Assembly (NCBI GenBank): GCA_002633005.1
Contig: NMRA01000058.1
Location: 540,311-572,287, forward strand
Source of the DNA: Phoronis australis
Lineage: Eukaryota; Phoronida; Phoronidae
DNA length: 31,977 nucleotides
Reading direction: 5' to 3'
Part shown: piece by piece, positions 9,842 through 20,200 of the stretch
How the letters are laid out: the number at the start of each line of letters is the position of its first letter
Position numbering within the stretch: the stretch's first letter is position 1
The notes under the pieces: model-generated
Told to the model about the DNA's origin: nothing
The model's database searches: none
What the model saw: only the letters and a program-made list of their open reading frames with translations
Position numbers and translations under genes: made by a program

Positions 9842-12811
9842 ATGAGCACAATGAAATTAAACAACGTCGTTTCCAATTTGCCAGACGGTCAGTCCACTAT
9901 AGATGACTCTCTTCTTCTTGAGATGATTCTACTGAACATTAGAAATTATACTTTGTCTTATTCAGCTTTCAAGAAAAAAGAAAAGCATCGACATGAAAAG
10001 AATTTAGAGGAGCAATTAAATCTTCTTAGAGAAATGATGTGCAACAGTAATTCTGCTCTGCTCCTTGAAATTTATTCAGATTTACTGAAAGATTACGAAT
10101 ATATTAGAAAGGACAAAGTGAAAGGCATGATGCTGAGATCTCGGGCAAAATGGATCGAGGATGGTGAAAAACCGTCCAAATATTTTAGTAACTTAGAAAA
10201 ACGCAATTACGTGAACAAGAATGTCCACAAACTTATAGACGAGACTGGACGGAGCTTGATGAACCAAAAAGCTATACTGCGTGCAATCGAAAAATTCTAT
10301 GCAAATTTATATGCAGCGAAAGAAAATGACTCTCTCCAATATGAGTTGGAGGACTTGGTGACCCCTGAAAATATGTCTAAACTGGACGCCGACCTGAAAG
10401 AAAAACTAGAAGGACCAATAACTTATACTGAAGCTGCAACTGTCCTTAAATGTATGAAAAATGACAAAACTCCGGGGACTGATGGTTTTCCTGTAGAGTT
10501 TTACAAATTTTTTTGGAAAGAATTGTCGCCATTTTTGATCAAATCTTTTAATTACAGTTTTCGAACCGGCCGTCTCCCTACCACTATGCGTCAAGGTGTC
10601 ATTACTCTGATTCCTAAGGGCAAGAAACCACGTGAATACATTAAAAATTGGAGACCAATCTCCTTACTAAATTCAAGTTATAAACTATTATCAGCATGTA
10701 TTGCACAAAGGATAAAATCTGTTTTAAATAAGTTAATTCATCCTAATCAAACTGGGTTTCTCCCAGGTCGCTTTATGGGAGAGAACACCAGAGTGATTTA
10801 TGACATCTTACAATATACTCAAGTTAAGGATATTCCCGGACTTCTGGTATTAATTGATTTTGAAAAAGCCTTTGATTCTGTGTCCTGGAGATTTCTTAAG
10901 AAAGTTCTACACTATTTCAATTTTGGTGACGATATTATTCGTTGGTTCACAATACTCAATGAAAGTGTCCAACTTTCAGTCATTCAGTATGGCTTTACGT
11001 CCAACTACTTTAACATTTGCCGAGGTTGCAGACAAGGGGATCCCCTTTCACCTTATCTTTTTTTGTTGTGTGCCGAAATTATGGCATCTATGTTGAGGCA
11101 ATGCGAGAATGTTAAAGGCATAAAAGTAGGCTCTTTAGAGTATAAATTAATGCAATATGCGGATGACACGGTCCTCTTTCTAGATGGTTCAGAGGCCTCT
11201 TTAAAATCTTCACTTAACCTTCTTGATCAGTTTGCTAAGTATTCTGGTTTGACACCCAATATCGATAAAACTGTTTGTATATGGATTGGTTCTAAGATAT
11301 GTTGTGGTGATAGGCTTTGTTGTGAAAAAGATTTAAAATGGGAAAGTTCCCAGTTCACATCTCTTGGAATTACCTTCTCTGTCAACTTACAGGACATGAT
11401 TCACTTAAACTACGATGTAAAATTAAATGAGGTTAGAAAAGGCATTGGAAATTGGTCAAAAAGAAATTTGTCTACCTTTGGTAAGATAACGGTTGTCAAA
11501 TCTTTCTTATTACCAAAACTGATTCACCTCTTTTACACACTTCCTCTTCCAAGTGCTACTTTTTTTAAGGACATTGAAAAACTATTCTTTAATTTTATAT
11601 GGGGTACCTCTTCTGATAGAATCTCTAGAAAAACCATGGTGCAGAAATCTGAAGTTGGAGGTGGGAATATGGTTCATATTGCGTCATTTGTCAAAGCTAT
11701 TAAACTGACTTGGATTCGAAGATTCTTGAAAAATTATTATAACAATACTTCTCTTTGGCTAAATATTTTATGTGAAATTATTCCTAATATAAAAAATGAC
11801 TCTTTTCAGTTAGGTTCTTGTTTTTTCCTTGAAGTATCTAACCGTACTAAAAATATTTTTTGGAAGGATATTTTTCATATCTTATACGAATTTATCAATC
11901 TTTGTGAGATAGAGGATCCTTTGTACCAACCTTTGTGGTATAACCCCAAAATTTGTATAGACAGTAATCCAATTTTTTGGAACGAGTGGTTTCAAAAGGG
12001 TATACGGTACGTATACGATTTAATTGACCCTGATAAGGGATATATTTATGATTATCATACCTTTTGTAAACGTTTTCAATTTTGTCCTTGTATTACTCAT
12101 TTTTATGGAATTCGAAGTTCAATACTTCGTTCTTGGAATCATCTAAGAGACAAGAGTACTATAGTCACTCCACTTTTTCCAGAACATATTTTTCGAATCT
12201 CCTCGGAAAATAAAGGGACTGGGAAAATCTATGAAGTATTTATTTCTAAGTTATATGTAAAACCTGTCGCAGAATTGAAGTGGGAGAGAGAAATTAACTT
12301 ATGTGATGAAACTCAATCTTGGAAAAAAATTCATTCTGTAATTTATCATTGTACTTCTGATGTCAGACTCAGATGGTTTCAATTCCGTATCAACCACAGA
12401 ATTATTGGTACAAACTCTTATTTAAAGAAAATAGGTGTTAGTGAATCGTCTTTATGTTCTTTCTGTGAGCAACATGAAGAAACAATTCTACATTTGTATT
12501 GGGAATGTTCACTTGTTCAGAAGTTTTGGGGATGTTTAAGAACATGGATGATAAATCAGTGCAATTTCCCTCTGCAGTTAAATATGTCTTCCGCCTTGTT
12601 TGGAGACCCAGCCTGTAGATTAGAAGCTGTAAATTTAATTCTTTGCTTAGCGAAATTCCACTTATATAGACAAAGATTACAAAAGACTAAGCCCAATTTT
12701 CAGTCATTTTTACGTGAGGTATATGATTACTACAACCTGGAAAAAATTATTTACAATGATAAATTGGATCTTGAGAGATTCCAGGCAAGGTGGTCTTTTT
12801 TGCCTAACTAG
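9842..12811 (+). CDS. LINE ORF2 reverse transcriptase, endonuclease missing
   Basis: The frame has 989 codons without a stop. Codons 1-10 (MSTMKLNNVV) come from flanking DNA and the target-site duplication; the LINE itself starts at about residue 11. Next is a charged linker (KKKEKHRHEKNLEEQL, about 45-60), then RAKWIEDGEKPSKYF (about 101-115), typical of L1/Tx1 ORF2. Reverse transcriptase follows: PGTDGF (D214), DFEKAFD (D339 and D345), RQGDPLSP (397-404) and YADD (439-442), so the catalytic aspartates are present. A C-terminal C-x2-C-x8-H-x4-C motif uses C872, C875, H884 and C889. Full-length L1-type ORF2 proteins are about 1,200-1,300 residues with an N-terminal APE-type endonuclease, absent here. 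An in-frame TGA precedes the ATG, so this start is accidental and expression is doubtful. In intact relatives the protein copies LINE RNA into nicked chromosomal DNA. Confidence 0.92.
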   Translation: MSTMKLNNVVSNLPDGQSTIDDSLLLEMILLNIRNYTLSYSAFKKKEKHRHEKNLEEQLNLLREMMCNSNSALLLEIYSDLLKDYEYIRKDKVKGMMLRSRAKWIEDGEKPSKYFSNLEKRNYVNKNVHKLIDETGRSLMNQKAILRAIEKFYANLYAAKENDSLQYELEDLVTPENMSKLDADLKEKLEGPITYTEAATVLKCMKNDKTPGTDGFPVEFYKFFWKELSPFLIKSFNYSFRTGRLPTTMRQGVITLIPKGKKPREYIKNWRPISLLNSSYKLLSACIAQRIKSVLNKLIHPNQTGFLPGRFMGENTRVIYDILQYTQVKDIPGLLVLIDFEKAFDSVSWRFLKKVLHYFNFGDDIIRWFTILNESVQLSVIQYGFTSNYFNICRGCRQGDPLSPYLFLLCAEIMASMLRQCENVKGIKVGSLEYKLMQYADDTVLFLDGSEASLKSSLNLLDQFAKYSGLTPNIDKTVCIWIGSKICCGDRLCCEKDLKWESSQFTSLGITFSVNLQDMIHLNYDVKLNEVRKGIGNWSKRNLSTFGKITVVKSFLLPKLIHLFYTLPLPSATFFKDIEKLFFNFIWGTSSDRISRKTMVQKSEVGGGNMVHIASFVKAIKLTWIRRFLKNYYNNTSLWLNILCEIIPNIKNDSFQLGSCFFLEVSNRTKNIFWKDIFHILYEFINLCEIEDPLYQPLWYNPKICIDSNPIFWNEWFQKGIRYVYDLIDPDKGYIYDYHTFCKRFQFCPCITHFYGIRSSILRSWNHLRDKSTIVTPLFPEHIFRISSENKGTGKIYEVFISKLYVKPVAELKWEREINLCDETQSWKKIHSVIYHCTSDVRLRWFQFRINHRIIGTNSYLKKIGVSESSLCSFCEQHEETILHLYWECSLVQKFWGCLRTWMINQCNFPLQLNMSSALFGDPACRLEAVNLILCLAKFHLYRQRLQKTKPNFQSFLREVYDYYNLEKIIYNDKLDLERFQARWSFLPN
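9859..9872 (+). repeat. 5' target-site duplication of the LINE
   Basis: AAACAACGTCGTTT is identical to 12937-12950, just after the poly(A) tail. The sequence before it ends ATT, so the bottom strand at the junction reads GTTT/AAT. That fits the T-rich/A nick preference of L1-type endonucleases. Confidence 0.85.
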
Positions 12812-12936
12812 CTTTTGTAGGGTCCGATAATGTTTCGTAATTTGTTTGATGTACACTAAACTAGATGTCATATTGTCACACAACTATGTACTGGTTGGTT
12901 GAGTTAATAAATATCTCTGAAAAAAAAACAAAACAA
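9873..12936 (+). mobile_element. 5'-truncated L1/Tx1-type LINE insertion
   Basis: The element runs from the end of the 5' duplication to the end of its A-rich tail. It contains the C-terminal two thirds or so of an ORF2 (linker, reverse transcriptase, cysteine motif), a 108-base 3' untranslated region, AATAAA at 12906 and a tail from 12920. ORF1, the promoter and the N-terminal endonuclease are absent, as expected when target-primed reverse transcription stops early. The intact frame and identical flanking duplications indicate a recent insertion. It lies about 180 bases downstream of a dispersed repeat copy and in no gene that I can recognise. Confidence 0.9.
12906..12936 (+). terminator. 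LINE polyadenylation signal and A-rich tail
   Basis: AATAAA at 12906-12911 lies nine bases before the A-rich tail that starts at 12920. The tail has two interspersed C and runs directly into the 3' target-site duplication. Confidence 0.85.
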
Positions 12937-12950
12937 AAACAACGTCGTTT
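12937..12950 (+). repeat. 3' target-site duplication of the LINE
   Basis: AAACAACGTCGTTT, identical to 9859-9872. Its first three A cannot be separated from the poly(A) tail. The next bases differ between the two ends (TACAG here, CCAAT at the 5' end), which fixes the boundary. Confidence 0.85.
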
Positions 12951-15036
12951 TACAGCTTGTAAGATTCATAATAAACGTATTTTGAATATTGCAATGCATG
13001 TGTTCCAAAATCTAAATAACTTGGGTCCTATATTTTTGTATTCGTGCGCGCCGATTGAAAGTAATCGTGAGTGTTGCTGTGTTGCAAAATCTCTTATCCT
13101 GGGCCGATTTGAAAAATTCAAAGTTGTACTCATATTTGTTTTCGCTCCTCTTTTCAAATATTACAGTAAAAACTACTTTTAACTCTCTCCATAAAAAGTA
13201 CAGTCTGCTAGGTAGATTGTAATCAGCTGATCATATCCGCATGAGCGAAGCCAATTATCCTCGCTCGTGACTCGATGAATAGAGCTATGGAATATAGAGC
13301 ACTGGAATTTAAAGCAATTTTAGCAACTGTAACATGCATTTCTTTCAACTGTCTAAGAATTTAATGTAAGTTGAAGGAGATGTCTCTCATCGCAGTCTTC
13401 AAAAAAAACTCGGGCCTAAGCAGTATAAACTTTTAAAAAGACTTATAGAAAGTTAAAATTTGACTAGATTGAAACATATCAGTACGAAATTAAGATGCCA
13501 TCTGCAAGTTAAATAAAATACTAAATATTTTTAGTCAGGCATAAAGAAGTACTCCTATTTAAACCTTTATACAAGAAGGCCCAAGTTAATATGCTCTGCA
13601 GTATCAATCTGTATCTTGTTCGTCACTACCAAGTTCTTGGACATAATCTAAAACTTGCACAGCTTTCCCTACAAATACATGAAAGTAAGTTTTAAATTCA
13701 CTACAAAGCAAATTCATCAAAAACGTATGTTGAGGTCTTTGGTTTCATATTCAGAAAGTTTGATTTTATGTTTAACTTGTTAAGGAAAACTAAACTCTAC
13801 ATTAAGGAAAATTACTATAAAAGTTTAAAAAATCAGTTTTGTTCATAATGCTAGAAAGACTAGGTGTTCAAAAGATTTGTGAATTTATCGATTTTGAAAA
13901 CCATAACGTTGTTGTTTACCTGTTTGTTGCCTCCTATCTTCTGTCACCGTCTCTGTCGCCAGCATACTTCAGGTCAGCACTTCAGCCATCATTTCAATTG
14001 ATCTTCAGTTTCTGCCAGCTTTAACTTGCATCTTTAAATTTCAAACAAAAATGTCCCGTTTTATGTAATTATTAAAAAATAATGTTAAAAAGTACAACTG
14101 ACGAAGCTAAGCATTACAGAGTTTATTGTTTAACTTTCTCACAACTATAATTACAGAGGTTTAAACATTTTCACATTTTACAACAATGAGGAAACTATTG
14201 ATGAGCTGGAAATTTACTTACCAGTAGCATATTTAATTTCTGCATGGTTCAGACCCAGTCCACCTCAGGCTATCTCTTCTGCTCTGCCACCTTTAAAAGT
14301 TACTTTGCTATCAGAGAGTTGAGGGTGGCAGGTTGCAATCATCGCCCTTTGCACAAACCCAACACATAGGTACTACCTCTACACTGCCCTCAACAGTGAA
14401 ATGCACATCAGCATACATTCTGAAACACATTGAGTACCAATCAATAACATGTTAAATGTCATAAGCATGGCTTTTCATTGCTCTTACACGAGCAAGTCTA
14501 ATTGCTATGGCTGTCCTTGGCCTCGGAATGCAAAATTGATAAATCCTGTATCACCATCGAAAAAAATAAATAAACTGTATTTTTGTTTAGGATTGTGGTT
14601 TTAATGTGTTACGAAAATCAAATTTGCCTTTAAATTTCACTTTAATGAAGTTGTTTATTAAAACTAGTCTCTGATTCTGGATATGTTGTGTCCATACGTT
14701 GTATTATTACTTGTCTGAATAGAGATAATGATATGACAAAAAGGCAGCAATGATAATAGAGACTCCACAAATTGTTTTGACTTATCACTGCATAGAGTTT
14801 AAATTTTGTCATGATGAGTTTGGCTTACTTGTGCAAAGTTTGAAAACCTATGCAATGAGTTTGAAGTGCAGTGTACGGAGAGATTAGTAATTTCTTAACC
14901 AAATATCAACATTTTGAATTTTTGGAACCAGGTCAATACACATTCCAATGCTTACAATAACTTCCCACAGTATTTACAAGAGCTTTCCAACATGTGCATG
15001 AATTATATAAAACTCCAGTCGAGTTTGAACTTTCAG
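12951..15036. other. AT-rich DNA, no gene recognised
   Basis: About 2 kb with many stops in all frames. A more GC-balanced block near 14240-14420 (around CCACCTCAGGC) stands out slightly, but I cannot assign it. No splice-framed exon, RNA gene or clear repeat was found. Confidence 0.4.
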
Positions 15037-15117
15037 CTTTATTTATTTTTATTATTGTGATAATTAAAATGAGGGTGGCCTCTTCAGTGATAGCACTGCT
15101 TTCCAAGAGGGCCCTCA
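15037..15117 (-). mobile_element. 3' tail fragment of a non-LTR retrotransposon
   Basis: These 81 bases match 21351-21432 with only a few differences. Landmarks are AAAATGAGGGTGGCCTCTTC and CACTGCTTTCCAAGAGGGCC. In the longer copy the sequence is the 3' end of a minus-strand LINE, finishing in TTATT-type repeats, so this is a severely 5'-truncated copy of that family. Confidence 0.75.
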
Positions 15118-15474
15118 GCTGTGGAGAACACTGACTGGACTTGTCATGCAAGGATCTGACGAGTTAACAACTTCATTGCAACTTTCTTCTTTTCATTGTT
15201 CGCATGCTTTGAAGTTTAAATTTACTCAATCAAACAAAACCATAGAGTTCTGGACATTTGAGCAACTTCTGTACTAAACAACTGACTCGGTTTCTCTGAT
15301 ACCAATCTCACTGTTTTGACCATATTCTGCATATAGACTGAGCATGTCAGGCAGTCAGTAAGATATTTTGCATAGGAGGTTCTCGTTGAATATGTTGTGT
15401 AATAACATTAACCACAGCATGACAAAAATACACTATCAACGGTGATCAGGTAATTCAAGAAAATAACTACGGTT
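15118..15474. other. No gene recognised
   Basis: Non-coding stretch between two retroelement fragments; nothing recognised. Confidence 0.35.
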
Positions 15475-15540
15475 TTAAAACTTGACATGTTTTGGTGTCA
15501 TTTATTAAACACCATCTTCAGAAGTCATAATACAGTGGCC
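15475..15540 (-). mobile_element. Penelope-like element fragment with a hammerhead-like core
   Basis: On the minus strand CTGAAGA (15521-15515) is followed by TGGTGT, a 10-base loop and ACACCA, a perfect 6-bp stem, then AAAACATGTC. This order, CUGANGA, stem II, GAAA-like segment, is the hammerhead ribozyme layout, and such motifs are known from the terminal repeats of Penelope-like elements. The guanine of the usual GAAA is replaced by A, so this copy is probably inactive. No GIY-YIG or reverse transcriptase coding is visible here, but the sequence runs into an assembly gap 145 bases further on. Confidence 0.45.
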
Positions 15541-15684
15541 ACCTAGCTAGGCCCAGCAACAAGTAATGAAGCACAGATACAGTCAGTTACAGGGAGTGAC
15601 AATGAACTAGACCAACAATGACAACCTGTGGTGTGTCAGTTGCCTATTGAGATTGGGCTTGCACCAACTGATATGTAAAGCCTC

Positions 15685-16339
15685 NNNNNNNNNNNNNNNN
15701 NNNNNNNNNNNNNNNNNNNNNNNNNNNNNNNNNNNNNNNNNNNNNNNNNNNNNNNNNNNNNNNNNNNNNNNNNNNNNNNNNNNNNNNNNNNNNNNNNNNN
15801 NNNNNNNNNNNNNNNNNNNNNNNNNNNNNNNNNNNNNNNNNNNNNNNNNNNNNNNNNNNNNNNNNNNNNNNNNNNNNNNNNNNNNNNNNNNNNNNNNNNN
15901 NNNNNNNNNNNNNNNNNNNNNNNNNNNNNNNNNNNNNNNNNNNNNNNNNNNNNNNNNNNNNNNNNNNNNNNNNNNNNNNNNNNNNNNNNNNNNNNNNNNN
16001 NNNNNNNNNNNNNNNNNNNNNNNNNNNNNNNNNNNNNNNNNNNNNNNNNNNNNNNNNNNNNNNNNNNNNNNNNNNNNNNNNNNNNNNNNNNNNNNNNNNN
16101 NNNNNNNNNNNNNNNNNNNNNNNNNNNNNNNNNNNNNNNNNNNNNNNNNNNNNNNNNNNNNNNNNNNNNNNNNNNNNNNNNNNNNNNNNNNNNNNNNNNN
16201 NNNNNNNNNNNNNNNNNNNNNNNNNNNNNNNNNNNNNNNNNNNNNNNNNNNNNNNNNNNNNNNNNNNNNNNNNNNNNNNNNNNNNNNNNNNNNNNNNNNN
16301 NNNNNNNNNNNNNNNNNNNNNNNNNNNNNNNNNNNNNNN
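15685..16339. other. Assembly gap (655 N)
   Basis: Unresolved bases. Frames reported across the gap would be meaningless. The flanks are a Penelope-like fragment on the left and a decayed TIR-element end on the right, so the gap is probably repeat-caused. Confidence 0.98.
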
Positions 16340-16410
16340 CTAGATGGAGTTTGCCTCGCAAAATCGTATTATTATAACGTTTCTTACCATTGCAGCGTTT
16401 TAATATCTTA

Positions 16411-16570
16411 TTACCGCAAACACTGAGGTTAACGACTATGCTCACGCACAAGCCTACTCCCTACCTTTAAAGTGTTTCATAATAAGCGCACACTGATCTA
16501 TTAAAAGTCCCCCCTTAAATTTTGAGAATTTCCAGTGAAGCGCCCACAGTTCAAGCTAGCGCCCATCATA
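16411..16570 (+). mobile_element. Decayed left end of the TACCGTAAAC/GCGCCCA element family
   Basis: TTACCGCAAACACTGAGG, GTTAACGACTATGCTC, CTTTAAAGTG, GATTTCCAGT-like AATTTCCAGTG, AAGCGCCCAC and TAGCGCCCATC occur in the same order as in the left end of the 28745-31156 element. The copy is much more diverged and I cannot find its right end. Confidence 0.65.
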
Positions 16571-17110
16571 GCGCACTACAAACGACCGCGTGTGATTTAA
16601 AATTGTCACGCAGCTTATATGGTGTGTCACTTTCATTTTACACAACTTCAGTTTTCAAAAACGTCTTTTCACAATATGTAAAAACCAAATCCCGGCTTTG
16701 TTTTATACCTCGGAAAGAAAGTTAACACTTGTGACATGCGTGTCGTTTTGTGACTGACCTATTTTTCCCGTACTCGGAAGGTATTGTGGAGCAAACTCAC
16801 CATTACCCGAGTTAGTTTGAATCGTAGCAGGCCATATCTAACAAAATCCCGGATACTTTTTCAACGGGCATTTTCTCCCTTTTCACATCGCAAATTTAGC
16901 TACTCGAATGCACTAGTCAGTTAGAGAGCACTGATTCAACTTTCACGTCGGCAACTTGCCTTGCGCTCTAGAGTCTTTCAATGGCGGTCGTTAAGAACAG
17001 TAAGGCCGTACCTGCATGAATGAAGTCAATTTTGAGATCCGAAATTTGTGAGTATTTAACGCTGCAGGTAAGAGCATAATCTAAATATTTTCTCGATGAT
17101 CTAAAAGTCT
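16571..17110. other. No gene recognised; isolated splice-donor-like site
   Basis: CTTTCAATGGCGGTCG at 16975-16990 looks superficially like a pyrimidine-start leader with ATG, but its frame stops after 12 codons. CTGCAGGTAAGA at 17062-17073 is a good 5' splice-site match. No exon could be supported. Confidence 0.3.
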
Positions 17111-17235
17111 ATTTTGGCGCGTAAAAATGGCGGGGAAATTTTGCGGCCTGGCATTTACTAATGCGAGCTGGATTTTGAAAATGCGACCTGGGATTTTGGC
17201 TAGGTCGCAAAATGCGACCTGGCGATTTTAATAGC
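17111..17235. repeat. Short GCGACCTGG repeats with a hairpin
   Basis: ATGCGACCTGG-type units occur at 17161 (variant GAGCTGG), 17181 and 17212, with a weaker first unit near 17142. AGGTCGCA, AAA, TGCGACCT at 17202-17220 is a perfect 8-bp inverted repeat. Class unknown. Confidence 0.6.
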
Positions 17236-20200
17236 ATCGACCCCTGCTGAATTGTTTCGAGACGTATGAGTTGTTCATAACTCCATGTGCATATATGCAT
17301 GTTTCATTTGATTTTATTTCCTGTATTTTGAAAGGAGTAACTTTTTGTGGGGATGTACTGTCTCCCCTGTTTGCCTGCGGCATCTAGGGCGATGTACCGG
17401 TAATTGCCCATGGTTGTGTATGCTTATGTCTGTGTTCGTAGTACTTCTTGGTTAGCTCCTGATTTTGAAATCTTATACCATTACAGGTCAATAATTTGCA
17501 AGTTTCACTTGCCTCATCCTTCACCCAGCCTAAAATGCGGTTGGGGGGGGGCAAATTTTTTGATATGTTTACTTTTACTAAAAAAAACAGGGTATGTTCA
17601 GAGCTGTGCACTGCATTCCCGAATTACAGATTTTTTGTGGACTCATGTCTCATTTTCCCAGACTTTTTGTTTCTATGAAACTGACCTTTTTTCCCACTTT
17701 GGCTAGTGGGGGCTGAGCCCTCCCCCCTTGGGTGCATGCATGTGCCTGGCTCTCAAAAATAGGAATCATCAATGTAATTCTATTATATTGCCTATTTTGA
17801 GTGATTGCTCAGGTTTGTAGGGAAGATCTAGTTTATTGAATGCAAAAGGACATTGCGATGCCGCTTCTAGTTCCCTAACTGGAATACCCTCCACCCCTAG
17901 CTCATGCGGAGCCGTACCGCCTGGCCTGCCATGCACGGACATCTGTGTTCCACGGGGCAAGATAAAAACCTTAATTAGCTACCCGGCCCTGAATGAGTGA
18001 AATTCCTGTGACAAAAGAGATTAAAAATACTTCGTCATGCTCCTAACACTGCAATATTTTCCCATCGCTAACAATGAGCTCATTGACTAAAATTCACTAC
18101 ACTCCCCCGTTCCGGTTTGAGGCGTGGAATTTTTATATTTGAACAACAGAGGTATATATTGTAAGTTTGTTTTTGTGAGGTTTGAAAATACTTTCCTTTA
18201 TAATTGAAAATCAAAGCCAGTTTAGCAAGTGATCATCGAGTCATGGCGACTACAGGATGGGGAATTACCGATACTTTGCCGGTTATTGTGTCCTGGCAGC
18301 AAAATCAAACACAGGTGTGGAGCTCACTGTTTTGAGACAAAACTTGTTTTTGCTTTGTCGAAACATTGCCGTATGTTGATGTTTTTTTTCTATTCCTCCC
18401 AACTTGTTAGTTTTAAATATTTTTCAAACTGGTTTTCATCATTTTATTTTTAAAACACCCGTCTACTTTGCTTTGTTTCTTTCCGGATTGCAGTCTTTTG
18501 ATTTTGTTTTTAATCTTTAAGTGCCAAAACAGTCCGAGATTTTAATCATCACCTGTTGCCCACCAACCCACCTCATCTATTGCTTGAATTTTCTTACTAC
18601 TGACTTTGAAGCTAAAGGTAGGTGTTACTCCTCAAACAAAATAGTTGACATGACTGGGTGATGAGTGCTGTCTTAAAAGCCATTAACATCTACTTTGCTC
18701 ATCGTTTGTTGTTTTTATTTGTCGTAATTTTTTTAATTGTATACTAAAAGGGTGAACCATGTGATTTTGTTAATTATGATCAGCATTAATCCTCTGAGTA
18801 TGTCAATACACATGATTGTTTCTCTTCAATCTGTAACCAATGTTTGCGATTTTTAGCTTATTAGCCATTGATTTTTAAAAATCTAAAACCATACTGTGTT
18901 GCTTTTTACAGCTGAATACTCCTATAATGTCTACTTTCACCGAATATTGTTTGTTTTTGCATTTTGAAAATTCTCAGAGTGAGTATGCACTGGCTGAGAT
19001 ATTTACTACAGCTTACTGACACAAAACCGAGTCTCGCTCGCACCAGACGACGCAGTCATCACAACTGTGTCAGTCTCTGGCACTGCGTACTCTTTGATTG
19101 TGATGAAAACCGCTCAGAGCCCAGCTGAAGAACCAGCAGTGAAAATTCTTTAGATATGCATGTTTTCCTTGTAAGCAAAATATTCAGGGCATAGTAAAGT
19201 CATTGAAAAATAAAAACTGCAGGGCCAATACTTAAATTGCGAATTCGAAATATAGCACATGCACCCATTTCTTGTGATTTTTTGTTGAAATAAGTTAAAT
19301 GATGATGAACAACAAGCTGGTGGTAAATAAAAACTTCAATAACTGATATGTACAACTGCGTCATTTCAGTGATGAAAAATTCTGTTATTCAGTCATAATT
19401 GCGTTTCTCTGAAGCTAGTGTTTTAATTATTCATGTTCATACTTCATTCCCTACTCCTAATCCCCATGCATTTGCATGACTTTGTACAGCACAGTCTTAG
19501 GGAGAGCTGTCTGAAACTGGAAACTTTCACTTGAATGATCAAGACTGAGGCAAAAAATTTTTGTTGTGATTAGTGTTGTTTATTGATTGATAATCAATGT
19601 AAGCTGCAGCTTACTGGCGTCCCTATAGCTTTCGTCCTGCGGAAACGACTGAAAACTGAATTGTGAACAATGTTTTACATTGCTAAACTCAGACTAGGCA
19701 CAGGCAGCTGATGACTGAGCATTAGACAATGACCTTACTGAAGTACCAAGGCTGCCTTGCACCATCCCAAGAAGTCACCTAAACTGCAAGTCTATGTAAG
19801 ACTGAGATCATCGTGTATTGCTACTGAAGCATGCAATCACACTAGCTGTGGTTACTAGTGTCTTTGGTGTACCTTCTTTTCGTGTCTAACAAGAGATGAC
19901 TGTTCTTTCTAAGAAAGTAGAGCTCTTTTGCAATTCACTTGTTAGAAGCTACTATGTTATGTTAACTCTGTAATAACAATAACATAGGCATTAACTTTTT
20001 ACACTGCCAAACTGTCATGGCACCAGATGATCGGCAGTTTGCATACATGCAACGGAGACGAGATGGAAGTTGCATGCAGGAAGGTGGAGTACACATGCGC
20101 AAAGCTGCAAATTGCTGGAGTCAAAGTTCATTATTGTTGTTGTTCAGTGCTACTTATAAATTACCCCTAATGAATGTAATTTGTGATGTCAAGTTTTGCT

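Noticed and set aside
15636-16451. Frames of about 260-270 codons across the N gap
   Set aside because: Almost every residue is unknown; they are artefacts of the gap.
16975-17020. CTTTCAATGGCGGTCGTTAA as the leader and start of a ribosomal-protein-like gene
   Set aside because: The frame stops after 12 codons, the apparent donor (ACA/GTAAGG) is weak, and no later exon was found.
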